From an archaeon (GTDB lineage: Archaea > Nanobdellota > Nanobdellia > Woesearchaeales > UBA11576): a stretch of 35,859 nt of DNA. Shown in pieces: positions 8,024-15,582 of the stretch. The number at the start of each line of letters is the position of its first letter. Positions within the stretch are counted from its first letter, which is position 1. Under the pieces are notes generated by a model. The model was not told where the DNA came from and ran no database searches. It was given only the letters and a program-made list of their open reading frames with translations. Made by a program: the position numbers and the translations under genes. The DNA is taken from NCBI GenBank assembly GCA_020052935.1, contig JAGVOD010000060.1, forward strand, positions 1 to 35,859, given 5' to 3'.

Positions 8024-8157
8024 GAGGGGGTAGGGATTTGAACCCTAGTAGGCACTAAGCCAACAGATGACCCACATTGTTCTTCATCGCACTCATACGA
8101 GCACTCAGCACTCAAGTGCCTTGAGTCTGTCCCATTTGGCCGCTCTGGCACCCCCTC
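8024..8157 (-). tRNA. tRNA-Leu(CAA) with 51-base anticodon-loop intron
   Basis: Read on the minus strand: acceptor GAGGGGG/CCCCCTC, three-pair D-stem CCA/TGG, anticodon stem ACAGA/TCTGT, a class II variable arm (GGC-TTAGT-GCC), and T-arm TAGGG-TTCAAAT-CCCTA. The anticodon CAA is at 8123-8121. The loop is interrupted after position 37 by an intron, 8119-8069, the canonical archaeal 37/38 site cut by the splicing endonuclease. The intron contains three copies of TGAGTGC. With the intron removed the tRNA is 83 bases. A TATA box, GTTTTAAATAC (8186-8196), is ~29 bases upstream. The CCA end is not encoded. Confidence 0.92.
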
Positions 8158-8183
8158 ATCTATGATGAAAAATCAAGAAAGAG

Positions 8184-8196
8184 TATTTAAAACATT
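8184..8196 (-). promoter_or_regulatory. TATA box for tRNA-Leu(CAA)
   Basis: The minus strand reads GTTTTAAATACTC 27-39 bases upstream of the mature tRNA 5' end. Confidence 0.5.
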
Positions 8197-8257
8197 TGAT
8201 TTAAATCAAATGTGCTCAAAAGCGAACTGGTGAGTTTTTGACATTATTGTAATACTC

Positions 8258-8614
8258 TTAAGCTAGCCTTCCTATCTTATCTTCTATCATCCGTAGCTCT
8301 GACTCTAGCTTCCTCAGTTCGTCTCCCGCGTATTCTTCTTTCTCCTCTCTTCCGCGTTTCGTCTTCTTCTCTTCTTTTCCCAGCCTTAGGCGCATCTCTG
8401 CTGCCGGTAGCTCTCTCTTCAGCTTCGCGACGAGCAGGTTTATCTCCTTGTTCAGTGCCCGAAGTAAAGCCATCCTCTCAATCTTCCTGACTCTTAATGA
8501 TTTTATCCTTTCATATCTCTGGAGTATCTGTATTATCTGTCTCGAGCTTCCAAGTATCCCGCGACGTACGTCTACCGGGCTCTTTATGTGCACGAAGTAC
8601 TGGCTGTCTTCCAT
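8258..8614 (-). CDS. Small helical protein of unknown function (third gene of unknown operon)
   Basis: 118 residues, almost entirely predicted helical and very basic in the middle (RIKSLRVRKIERMALLRALNKEINLLVAKLKRELP), followed by a charged KEEKKTKRGREEKEE stretch and a final amphipathic helix. It opens with YFVHIKSPVDVRRGILGSSRQIIQILQ. This loosely parallels the PLFVKVEEYKDVL opening of the gene upstream, so it may belong to the same group, but similarity is weak. The start is one base after the stop of the 76-residue gene, so translation is probably coupled. No known domain recognised. Confidence 0.75.
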   Translation of the reverse strand: MEDSQYFVHIKSPVDVRRGILGSSRQIIQILQRYERIKSLRVRKIERMALLRALNKEINLLVAKLKRELPAAEMRLRLGKEEKKTKRGREEKEEYAGDELRKLESELRMIEDKIGRLA

Positions 8615-8615
8615 C

Positions 8616-8846
8616 TTAGATGTTCTCCGGCTCGAACAGTGTGGTGTCGATGAATTCGACTTTCTTCTCTACATCCATTATCTCATTTGCCCATATCGCT
8701 AGTTCTGAGTCTTCCTGGTTCTTGAGGTCGTTTATCTCGTGCAGTGTGGTCTTCGCTTCCTTTAGCTTGCTCTTTACCAGGTCGAGTATGTCCAGCACGT
8801 CCTTGTACTCTTCTACTTTCACGAACAATGGTGCTTGTCTCTCCAT
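8616..8846 (-). CDS. 76-residue coiled-coil protein, PLF...FIDxTLFE family
   Basis: Short helical protein starting APLFVKVEEYKDVLDILDLVKSKLKEAKTTLHEI and ending VEFIDTTLFEPE. It aligns along its full length with the C-terminal ~70 residues of the upstream gene (GPLFIRSDNFKAIAEDIEQIRAKFKEEDD... LLFIDRTLFE), so the two are paralogous domains. Function unknown; the helical hairpin shape suggests an assembly or partner-binding domain, possibly a heteromer of the paralogues. It lies 7 bases after the upstream gene and one base before the next, a tight operon. Confidence 0.8.
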   Translation of the reverse strand: MERQAPLFVKVEEYKDVLDILDLVKSKLKEAKTTLHEINDLKNQEDSELAIWANEIMDVEKKVEFIDTTLFEPENI

Positions 8847-8853
8847 TTTTTTT

Positions 8854-9540
8854 TCACCTGTTTTCGAATAATGTCCTGTCTATGAACAGCAATTTGCGCT
8901 GCATGTCTTCCAGAGCGACTCTGAAAGCTTCGTATTTCTGGTCTTGCGCATTCTTCACTTCTGTTACGCGGAAGAAAAGGTCGTCTTCTTCCTTGAACTT
9001 GGCCCTTATCTGCTCTATGTCTTCTGCTATGGCTTTGAAGTTGTCTGATCTTATGAATAATGGGCCGCGGCCTCGTGTCTTTGTGCGTGGCTCTTCTTGG
9101 GCAGAGTATAGCGGGATGTCTTCCATCTCTGTGGGTTTTGGAGAGAATTCCTTTCGGGGCATCTCTGTTCTGAATTCCGGTGGCTCTGGAAGGCTATCCA
9201 AAGGAGGTACGGTGTCTGGTATTATCTCTTCAGATGGCATCTCTGGAGCGGTCGGGAACTCAAATTTCTGTTCAGCCTTCTCTATCTTCCTCGGCTCTAT
9301 TATTGTCATAGGCGGGGGTGTCGATGGCAGCTCCATCTTCGGCATCGCAGGCATCCCAGAAAGTGCAGCCATGCTAGGCAGTGCTGTCGGCAATGGCGGC
9401 AAAGAAGTCTCAGGTAACGGAGGCAGCTCATCCCCTAGCCTCGGAAATCCTGTGTCATCCAGGCTTGGAAGCGGTGGCAGCTCCATCTCTGCTTGCATAG
9501 ATTCTTCTTTAGGTTTCTTTAAAAAGCCAAAAATACCCAT
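8854..9540 (-). CDS. Proline-rich protein with C-terminal PLF...FIDxTLFE domain
   Basis: 228 residues from the chosen start. Residues 1-12 are MGIFGFLKKPKE, a short hydrophobic/basic N-terminus common in peripheral proteins. Residues ~15-155 are a disordered Pro/Glu/Met-rich region with repeated ELPPLP and SLPPLP motifs. Residues ~158-228 form the helical domain shared with the next gene (GPLFIRSDNF ... FIDRTLFENR). The track start (TTG at 9552) is rejected: the ATG at 9540 has GGGGG five bases upstream. A TATA box (AGTTTAAATAAT, about 9582-9593) lies ~42 bases upstream. Leads a three-gene operon. The proline repeats could be docking sites; function unknown. Confidence 0.82.
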   Translation of the reverse strand: MGIFGFLKKPKEESMQAEMELPPLPSLDDTGFPRLGDELPPLPETSLPPLPTALPSMAALSGMPAMPKMELPSTPPPMTIIEPRKIEKAEQKFEFPTAPEMPSEEIIPDTVPPLDSLPEPPEFRTEMPRKEFSPKPTEMEDIPLYSAQEEPRTKTRGRGPLFIRSDNFKAIAEDIEQIRAKFKEEDDLFFRVTEVKNAQDQKYEAFRVALEDMQRKLLFIDRTLFENR

Positions 9541-9581
9541 TTTAACCCCCAAACATGATTACTGGTGGATAGCTAACCATT

Positions 9582-9593
9582 TTATTATTTAAA
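9582..9593 (-). promoter_or_regulatory. TATA box for the three-gene unknown operon
   Basis: The minus strand reads AGTTTAAATAAT ~42-53 bases ahead of the ATG at 9540, leaving a leader with the GGGGG ribosome binding site. Confidence 0.45.
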
Positions 9594-9639
9594 CTTATAT
9601 TAGTATTCCGAAATAGTGACAAAAAAGGGACGAAATTCC

Positions 9640-9743
9640 TTCGATTTTTCCGTAAGATTTTGCTTTGGTTTAAGTACTGTCCGTAAACTCGTCTAATCCA
9701 CATAGCATTACTTCCGATTTTTCCGTAGGATCTCCGTTTTTTC
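9640..9743. repeat. Two exact 13-base repeats and a partial third
   Basis: CGATTTTTCCGTA occurs at 9642-9654 and 9715-9727, starts 73 bases apart. A degenerate third, TCTCCGTTTTTTCC, follows at about 9731. They lie between the divergent unknown operon and the surface-protein gene at 9784, so they could be binding sites for a regulator of either. The arrangement is seen; the role is inferred. Confidence 0.45.
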
Positions 9744-9783
9744 CAGAGCAATTAATATCAATATCAAAAACAACCTATCCTGC

Positions 9784-10785
9784 ATGAGATTTTTCATCAT
9801 GCTTTTCATCGCAGTATCTTTGCTGGTGATGTCTGTCAAGGCAGACTCATCCAGGAAGATTGAGTTGAATGTCGCTCTTGCGCAGCAGCAGGGTGGCAAC
9901 GAGTCTTATATGACCATAGATTCGCTGCAGGATTATTCTGTGGATGGGAACATATCCATCCCTCTTGAATTATACCGTGGCTCCACATTGAAGCGTACAG
10001 TCTATGTCTGGCTGCAGGATGATGATGGCAAGCGCATCTCTTCAAAGTCAAAGCACTCTCTTCCAACAAGGTTTCGGCGCTATAACGTATCTGCTTCATT
10101 CAATCTTTCCTGCCGCGAGTCAGGGGATTACACGATTGTGGCAGAAGGCCTCGGCATCAACTCTACGAAGAAAGTCCATCTCGAATTCCTGAACTGCACG
10201 ACGCAGCATTCCACAACACAAGGAGACATCTCTTTTGTCATCCTGGATTACCCAGAGGCTATAGGGTCAGGCAGCGTCTTCAGGACGAGGGTTATGGCGT
10301 CTAATCCTACAGGAGACAATCTTGAGTTCGATGCGTGGAGCTATGTCTATCGTTCCTCGAAGTGCTATTCTGGCGGGCGCGAACAGAACAAGAAGACAAT
10401 CAACCTGCCGGAATTCTCTAACGTGACGTTTGACCTGGAGAATGTCGTGAATGCGACAGCAGGAGAGTATAGCATGAAAGTGAAGATCCTTCGTTCGGAC
10501 AGGAAAACTTCTGAGGAGATGACTGTTCCGATAACAGTGCTGGGTGGCAGCATTGTCGAGGCCAGCTCAGCAGGCGAAAAATTGTCTTTGGGCAATATCA
10601 AAGGAGATGATACGAAGAGCGCAAACACAACCCCTCAGAAAAGGCAGTTGCTGAACCTATCCCGTCAGGATGATTCCAAGCCTGTCTACGAGTCGAGCTC
10701 TGCAAAAGCCAGGAACTTGACCGTGTACTTCCTTATAGCTGCTTTGGCGACGCTTCTCGTCATGCTTATACTGAAGAGATTATGA
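9784..10785 (+). CDS. Secreted surface protein with C-terminal membrane anchor
   Basis: 333 residues. An N-terminal signal sequence (MRFFIMLFIAVSLLVMSVKA) is followed by an extracellular region rich in beta-strand patterns and potential N-glycosylation sequons (NAT, NVT, NTT). It appears to contain two immunoglobulin-like or CARDB-like domains, the second around SGSVFRTRVMASNPTGDNLEFD ... ATAGEYSMKVKILRSDRKTSEE. The C-terminus is a Ser/Lys-rich stalk and one transmembrane helix (LTVYFLIAALATLLVMLIL) ending KRL. Topology is type I, anchored to the outer face. No catalytic motif seen. The similar domain repeats of S-layer or adhesion proteins are the closest guess. Confidence 0.82.
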   Translation: MRFFIMLFIAVSLLVMSVKADSSRKIELNVALAQQQGGNESYMTIDSLQDYSVDGNISIPLELYRGSTLKRTVYVWLQDDDGKRISSKSKHSLPTRFRRYNVSASFNLSCRESGDYTIVAEGLGINSTKKVHLEFLNCTTQHSTTQGDISFVILDYPEAIGSGSVFRTRVMASNPTGDNLEFDAWSYVYRSSKCYSGGREQNKKTINLPEFSNVTFDLENVVNATAGEYSMKVKILRSDRKTSEEMTVPITVLGGSIVEASSAGEKLSLGNIKGDDTKSANTTPQKRQLLNLSRQDDSKPVYESSSAKARNLTVYFLIAALATLLVMLILKRL

Positions 10786-10849
10786 TTTCCTCCCATTGAT
10801 TTACGGTTACTGAAATCTCCTCTATACAACATTTTTACGTCCATAGAAA

Positions 10850-10860
10850 GATATATAAAC
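10850..10860 (+). promoter_or_regulatory. TATA box for the ScpB operon
   Basis: GATATATAAAC lies 21-31 bases ahead of the ATG at 10882, consistent with leaderless transcription of the three-gene operon. Confidence 0.55.
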
Positions 10861-10881
10861 ACACATAATTTTTTTTCTCCC

Positions 10882-11526
10882 ATGCCTAAGCCTAAAAAAG
10901 ATAAAAAGGAAGATGTAAAGAAGCTGTCTGACGCAGAACGCATAGCCAAAGGCAGGATCCTCGCACGCATAATCATAGAGGTTCTTGGCGCTCCGAAGGA
11001 GCATGTAGAGGACGCGATAAAGCAGGTCGTCGATCGGCTTTACGAGACCAAGGATCTTGAGGTCGTTTCCGAGTCTACGTTCGAGGCTGTGGAGAAGGAC
11101 AAGCTCTTCACGACCTTCTCTGAGATTGAGATCTGGTTTAAGGATGTCGATGCCTTGATTCAGATGATGTTCAACTTCACCCCTTCTTCTGTCGAGATAA
11201 TGCAGCCAGCGCAGCTGAACACGGATGCGCACATAATGTCTGGCCTGTGTAATGATTTCCTGCTGAAGATGCATGACCTCGGCCTGAAGATGAAGGACAC
11301 TTCTGCGAATATGCAGCTTTTGAAGAAGAATACCGACGCGCTTATCAGGAATTTCATTAATTTTTTGCTGAAGGAGCCAAGGTCATCTGAGGATTTGGCA
11401 AAACTCACAGGGATACCTAAAGCGAATGTCGAGGCGATACTTGCGAATTATGAGAAGGCAGGTATCGTGAGTAAGAAAGGCGACCTTTTCGTCTTGGCAG
11501 ATCAAAAAAAGGGGAAAAATGGCTGA
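10882..11526 (+). CDS. Winged-helix protein encoded with ScpB
   Basis: 214-residue unknown. It has a basic N-terminus (MPKPKKDKKEDVKK), a mostly helical middle, and a C-terminal winged helix (LLKEPRSSEDLAKLTGIPKANVEAILANYEKAGIVSKKGDLFVL). It overlaps scpB by eight bases, so the two are translationally coupled and probably work together. In bacteria ScpB binds the kleisin ScpA, which also ends in a winged helix. The ScpA signature (F.GPLDLLL) is absent, so it is not called ScpA, but a diverged partner of the SMC complex is a reasonable hypothesis. TATA-driven and probably leaderless. Confidence 0.8.
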   Translation: MPKPKKDKKEDVKKLSDAERIAKGRILARIIIEVLGAPKEHVEDAIKQVVDRLYETKDLEVVSESTFEAVEKDKLFTTFSEIEIWFKDVDALIQMMFNFTPSSVEIMQPAQLNTDAHIMSGLCNDFLLKMHDLGLKMKDTSANMQLLKKNTDALIRNFINFLLKEPRSSEDLAKLTGIPKANVEAILANYEKAGIVSKKGDLFVLADQKKGKNG

Positions 11527-12571
11527 TTTGAAGAGAGAGATCGAAGCGATTCTGTTTTCAGCTGGCCGCACCGTCAAGATGCAGGAGCTCCAGCTACTTC
11601 TGAATCTTAAGAATCCAGGGCTGATAACTGAGTCTGTGAAGGAGCTGGTCTCAGATTATGAGTCCCGAGCCAGTCCTTTGATGATCATCGAGGAGGGTGA
11701 GGGCTGGAAGATAAATGTTAAAGAGAGCTTTCTTCCGCTTGTCCAGCGTATAAACCCGCACACAGAACTGAGCAAGACGATTCTCGAGACCCTTTCAGTC
11801 ATAGCATGGAAGCAACCTGCGTTGCAGTCTGACGTTATAAAGATCCGTACGAACAAGGCGTATGAGCATATCGACGAGCTTGAGCGCCTTGGCTTCGTCT
11901 CTAAGGATCGTCATGGCCGTAGTTTCCGGCTTACTGTTACCCAGAAGTTCCTTGATTACTTCGACCTGCCTGATGCCGCTGCGATAAAGGATGCGTTCAA
12001 GGGTTTCAAGGACATCGGGGTCGCTGCGAAGAAGAAGTCAGATACAGAGAGCGATGAATCAGGAGCAGATAATAAGCCGCCGCAGAAAGTCGGCGGTCTT
12101 CAGACATTTGCCGACGAGCTGCCTCCTATGCAGAAGGTCAAGCACGAGTCCGAGGTAGAGGTGTTCGATCTTCCTCCAGAGGAAGTCAAGCAGGAGGAGC
12201 TCAAGGAAGTGGAAGAGGAACAAGAGGAAGAAGTTAAGCTGTCCGCTCCAAAGATAGTCGAGACTCCTGGGGAGAAAGCAAGACGTCTTGCAAGGGAGCT
12301 TCTTGGTGAGGATCTTCCGAAGCCGAAAGTTAGGGAGAAGGGAGAGGAGAAGCGTCGTCTCCATCCTGAGCTGGAGGAGTTCATATCTGGTGCAGAAAAA
12401 GAGCTTGAGAAAGGAGAGGAAGAAGACGGGTCGCAGGAAGATTCTGCGGAGAGCGATGAAGAAGCTTCGCAGGAAGAGCAAGAGGAGTCTGGGGATGATA
12501 AATCTCTTACTGAAGAGTTTCCCGGCCAGTTCTCAGTCGCAAGTAAAGAAAAGAAAAGGTCAGGAAGGTAA
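11519..12571 (+). CDS. scpB: ScpB-like segregation and condensation protein with long acidic tail
   Basis: 350 residues. Residues ~1-160 match ScpB, the tandem winged-helix subunit of the SMC-ScpAB condensin: LKREIEAILFSAGRTVKMQEL at the N-terminus, then the highly typical LSKTILETLSVIAWKQPALQSDVIKIRTNKAYEHIDELERLGFVSKDRHGRSFRLTVTQKFLDYF. Bacterial ScpB is about 190-200 residues. The extra ~190 residues here are acidic, low complexity and probably disordered (EEEQEEEVKLS, GEEEDGSQEDSAESDEE), ending in basic KEKKRSGR. The tail may bind basic partners or regulate loading. No smc gene is in the window. Start overlaps the upstream winged-helix gene. Confidence 0.9.
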   Translation: MADLKREIEAILFSAGRTVKMQELQLLLNLKNPGLITESVKELVSDYESRASPLMIIEEGEGWKINVKESFLPLVQRINPHTELSKTILETLSVIAWKQPALQSDVIKIRTNKAYEHIDELERLGFVSKDRHGRSFRLTVTQKFLDYFDLPDAAAIKDAFKGFKDIGVAAKKKSDTESDESGADNKPPQKVGGLQTFADELPPMQKVKHESEVEVFDLPPEEVKQEELKEVEEEQEEEVKLSAPKIVETPGEKARRLARELLGEDLPKPKVREKGEEKRRLHPELEEFISGAEKELEKGEEEDGSQEDSAESDEEASQEEQEESGDDKSLTEEFPGQFSVASKEKKRSGR

Positions 12572-12572
12572 G

Positions 12573-12728
12573 ATGCAGAGCTTCTATTTCCTTCTGAAAT
12601 GCCCTGCATGCTCACATCACATGCGCTACCACACAGATACGCTGCTGCTCGCGGATAAGCGCAAATCTTGTGTCTATTGCGGCAGGAGTTTCAAGGTCAA
12701 GGATAATATCTTGAGACGCGAGAAATAA
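12573..12728 (+). CDS. 51-residue zinc-ribbon protein
   Basis: Too short for its own ORF-track entry; it appears there only as the tail of a longer frame. The ATG at 12573 is one base after the scpB stop. It has two Cys pairs, CPAC and CVYC, about 20 residues apart, the pattern of a small zinc ribbon, with a basic C-terminus (KVKDNILRREK). Probably a DNA-, RNA- or protein-binding accessory cotranscribed with scpB. No named family recognised. Confidence 0.78.
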   Translation: MQSFYFLLKCPACSHHMRYHTDTLLLADKRKSCVYCGRSFKVKDNILRREK

Positions 12729-12740
12729 TCGAGTTTTCTT

Positions 12741-12955
12741 ATTTGTTTAACAGCAGCGCCACCGCCAATCCGCGAAGCGATGCACTGCAAATTATGTGCA
12801 CAGACAAGGGGGACGCCCACTCTCGAATGCCTGGCATTCGTGAGTTCCCACAAATCCCTGGGATTTGTTTGACATCCGGGGACTGTCTGTATCAACAGAG
12901 CGAATTCACAAGCGGAGCATGGCGTGGCGCTGCTGCTGGAATTTATCAAACAAAT
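12741..12955. mobile_element. Interspersed structured element, copy A (expanded)
   Basis: 215-base member of the four-copy family. Ends are inverted repeats (ATTTGTTT/AAACAAAT). The outer stem CAGCAGCGCCAC-CGCCA pairs with TGGCG-TGGCGCTGCTG. The marker GCGAAGCG is at 12772-12779 and the inner stem is ACAGACA/TGTCTGT. In the core, GGGGGACGCCC...CCGGGGA is split by two extra hairpins, CGAATGC-CTG-GCATTCG and ACAAATCC-CTG-GGATTTGT, absent in the other copies. No clear target duplication is seen. It lies between the zinc-ribbon gene and the gyrA promoter and accounts for most of that 380-base gap. Confidence 0.75.
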
Positions 12956-13052
12956 ACGCGCTTTCTAGCCTCTGGCTACGCATAATTCTTCAATCCTAAA
13001 ACCTCGAATTCTGGCTCTATACGGCTTGGCGAGGCATTTTAAAAACAAAACA

Positions 13053-13062
13053 CATATAAATA
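13053..13062 (+). promoter_or_regulatory. TATA box for gyrA
   Basis: CATATAAATA lies 48-57 bases ahead of the chosen ATG at 13110. This leaves a ~20-base leader with an AGGA ribosome binding site and argues against the upstream track start at 13026. Confidence 0.5.
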
Positions 13063-13109
13063 CCTCAACTTTCCACATATCAGATTCTAGCATATTTTTC
13101 ATAGGAAAA

Positions 13110-15581
13110 ATGGTAGACGCAAATACACCGAATCAGAGCAAAGACGCTGGCAGAGATAGGCCTGAGAATATCATTCCTACAGTGGTTGAGAAAGAGATCA
13201 AGCGCGCTTATCTTGACTACTCCATGTCCGTCATCGTAGGCCGCGCGCTGCCAGATGTCCGTGATGGTTTGAAGCCTGTCCACCGCCGAGTACTTTACGC
13301 GATGCATGATCTAGGCATGCTTTCCAGCAAGCCTTTCAAGAAGTCTGCCAGGATCGTGGGCGAAGTCATCGGTAAGTATCATCCGCATGGCGATGTTGCG
13401 GTATATGACACATTGGTCAGGATGGCGCAGGAGTTCTCATTGCGATACCCTCTTATCCAGGGTCAGGGCAACTTCGGCTCTGTAGATGGTGATTCAGCAG
13501 CGGCGATGAGGTACACAGAGGCCAGACTCTCCAAGATTTCTGAGGAGATACTTGAGGACCTGAAGAAAGAGACAGTGGATTTCCAGCCCAACTTCGACGG
13601 TGAGCTTAAGGAGCCTATCGTGCTTCCTTGCAAGTTCCCGAATCTTCTTGTCAATGGCAGCTCAGGAATCGCGGTAGGTATGGCTACAAACATCCCTCCG
13701 CATAACCTCGGAGAGGTCATTGATGGCACAATCCACCTGATAGACAAGCCCGACGCTACGCCGCAGCATCTGATGCGTTTCGTGAAGGGTCCTGATTTTC
13801 CTACCGGCGGCATAATCCAGGGGACTGCGGGAATAAATGAGGCTTACAATTCTGGCAGGGGCAAGGTCAAGATCCGCGCCAAGACCCGCTTTGAGAAGAT
13901 CAAGAACCGAGAGTGCATCATCGTTTCCGAGATCCCTTACCAGATCAACAAGGCGCTTCTTATCGAACAGATAGCCGACCTGGTGAATGACAAGCACATA
14001 CTGGGCATCCATGACATACGTGATGAGTCTGACCGTGATGGCATGCGCATCGTCATCGAGCTGAAGAACGATGCGACTCCGGACGTGGTGTTGAATCAGC
14101 TCTTTACGCATACCCGTCTTGAGTCGACATTTGGTATCATACTCATCGGCCTGGTGAATAATGAGCCCAGGATACTGAACCTGAAGGAGATGACCCAGGT
14201 ATTCATCGACCACAGGCGAGAGGTAGTCAGGCGGCGCGCGATGTTCGACTTGAGGAAAGCAGAGGAGCGCGCTCATATCTTAGAAGGCCTGATAGTCGCT
14301 TTGAACAACATCGACGCTGTAGTCCAGAAGATAAAGAAGTCCAAGGATGCTGAGGCTGCGAAGAACATGCTTATCACGGATTATTCCCTTACCGAGATCC
14401 AGGCCAAGGCTATATTGGAGATGAGGCTCCAGAAGCTCGCTTCTCTCGAGCAGCAGCAGATAAAGGACGAGCACAAGTCCCTTCTGCAGCTCATTGTCGA
14501 CCTGAAATCGATCCTCGCGTCTGAGCAGAGGATACTTGACATAATCAAGAAGGAGCTTCTTGACATCAAGGAGCGTTTCTCTGATGCGAGACGCACAGAG
14601 ATTGCGGCTAATGGTGGGGAAGAAGGCATGACTGACGAGGACCTTATCGAGGATGAGGATGTCGTCGTCACAGTTACGCACGCGGGCTATGTCAAGCGCC
14701 TGCCGGTCACGACGTATAAGCAGCAGGGTCGCGGAGGTAAAGGCATAATAGCTACAGGCACCAATGATGAGGATTTTGTTGAGCGCCTTTTCATAGCCTC
14801 CACGCACTCGAATGTTCTTCTGTTCACGAACAAGGGTCAGGTGCATTGGCTGAAGGTGTATGAGATCCCCGTAGGCTCTCGCCAGGCGAAGGGCAAGGCA
14901 ATAGTGAACCTTGTGCAGCTTGAGGCAGGGGAGATGATCAAGGCGTTCGTGCTTGTTAAGGAATTCGACGATAATCATTATCTGATAATGTGTACGCGTT
15001 CAGGCACCATAAAGAAGACCTGCCTTGGTGCATTTGCCAGGCCTAGGAAAGGTGGCATCCGCGCCGTGACGATAAACGAGGGCGATGAGCTTGTTGGTGT
15101 GGCGATGACTGATGGCACGAAGAACATGGTCATCGCTACGAAGGAAGGCATGGCTAGCCGCTTCTCAGAGGCTGATGTGAGGCCTATGGGCCGCTCTGCA
15201 GCAGGCGTCCGTGGCATCACGCTCCGCGACAATGATGTTGTCGTCGGCATGGTCATTGCAGAGGATGACAAGACGCTTCTTACAGTGACTGAGAACGGCT
15301 ACGGAAAGCGCAGTCTTGTCGAGGACTATCGTCTGATAAGGCGCGGTGGTGTCGGCGTCAGGAATATCGTCTGTTCGGAGCGCAACGGCAAGGCAGTTGC
15401 AATAAAGTCCGTGACTGATGATGATGAGCTCATGCTCATATCTCAGAATGGCATAATCATCAGGACTTCTTTAAAGCAGATATCTGTGATTGGCCGTTCG
15501 ACCCAGGGCGTGAGGCTGATGAAGCTGGAAGAAGGGGATAAGCTTGTCGATGCCACTAACATAGTCAATGAAGAGCAGTAA
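13110..15581 (+). CDS. gyrA: DNA gyrase subunit A
   Basis: 823-residue type IIA topoisomerase A subunit, which cuts and religates DNA and, with GyrB, introduces negative supercoils. The winged-helix active site contains RYTEARL with catalytic Tyr at ~135. The C-terminal beta-pinwheel keeps the GyrA box (QGRGGKGI), so it should wrap DNA like a true gyrase rather than a topoisomerase IV. The quinolone region reads [10 protein letters not shown], with Val where E. coli GyrA has Ser83. The start MVDANTPNQ is chosen because it follows AGGA and lies downstream of the TATA box; the 28 extra track residues would overlap the promoter. No gyrB is in the window. Bacterial origin by transfer, as in other archaea with gyrase. 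Confidence 0.97.
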   Translation: MVDANTPNQSKDAGRDRPENIIPTVVEKEIKRAYLDYSMSVIVGRALPDVRDGLKPVHRRVLYAMHDLGMLSSKPFKKSARIVGEVIGKYHPHGDVAVYDTLVRMAQEFSLRYPLIQGQGNFGSVDGDSAAAMRYTEARLSKISEEILEDLKKETVDFQPNFDGELKEPIVLPCKFPNLLVNGSSGIAVGMATNIPPHNLGEVIDGTIHLIDKPDATPQHLMRFVKGPDFPTGGIIQGTAGINEAYNSGRGKVKIRAKTRFEKIKNRECIIVSEIPYQINKALLIEQIADLVNDKHILGIHDIRDESDRDGMRIVIELKNDATPDVVLNQLFTHTRLESTFGIILIGLVNNEPRILNLKEMTQVFIDHRREVVRRRAMFDLRKAEERAHILEGLIVALNNIDAVVQKIKKSKDAEAAKNMLITDYSLTEIQAKAILEMRLQKLASLEQQQIKDEHKSLLQLIVDLKSILASEQRILDIIKKELLDIKERFSDARRTEIAANGGEEGMTDEDLIEDEDVVVTVTHAGYVKRLPVTTYKQQGRGGKGIIATGTNDEDFVERLFIASTHSNVLLFTNKGQVHWLKVYEIPVGSRQAKGKAIVNLVQLEAGEMIKAFVLVKEFDDNHYLIMCTRSGTIKKTCLGAFARPRKGGIRAVTINEGDELVGVAMTDGTKNMVIATKEGMASRFSEADVRPMGRSAAGVRGITLRDNDVVVGMVIAEDDKTLLTVTENGYGKRSLVEDYRLIRRGGVGVRNIVCSERNGKAVAIKSVTDDDELMLISQNGIIIRTSLKQISVIGRSTQGVRLMKLEEGDKLVDATNIVNEEQ

Positions 15582-15582
15582 G

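Noticed and set aside
8744-9592. 282-residue plus-strand ORF rich in Ser and Gly
   Set aside because: Antisense of the proline-rich gene; the Gly/Ser bias comes from the complement of its Pro/Glu codons.
10882-11526. Calling the gene before scpB a true ScpA kleisin
   Set aside because: The N-terminal ScpA signature is missing; only the C-terminal winged helix and gene position are compatible.
12743-12985. 80-residue plus ORF downstream of the zinc-ribbon gene
   Set aside because: It coincides with structured element copy A and has no independent support.
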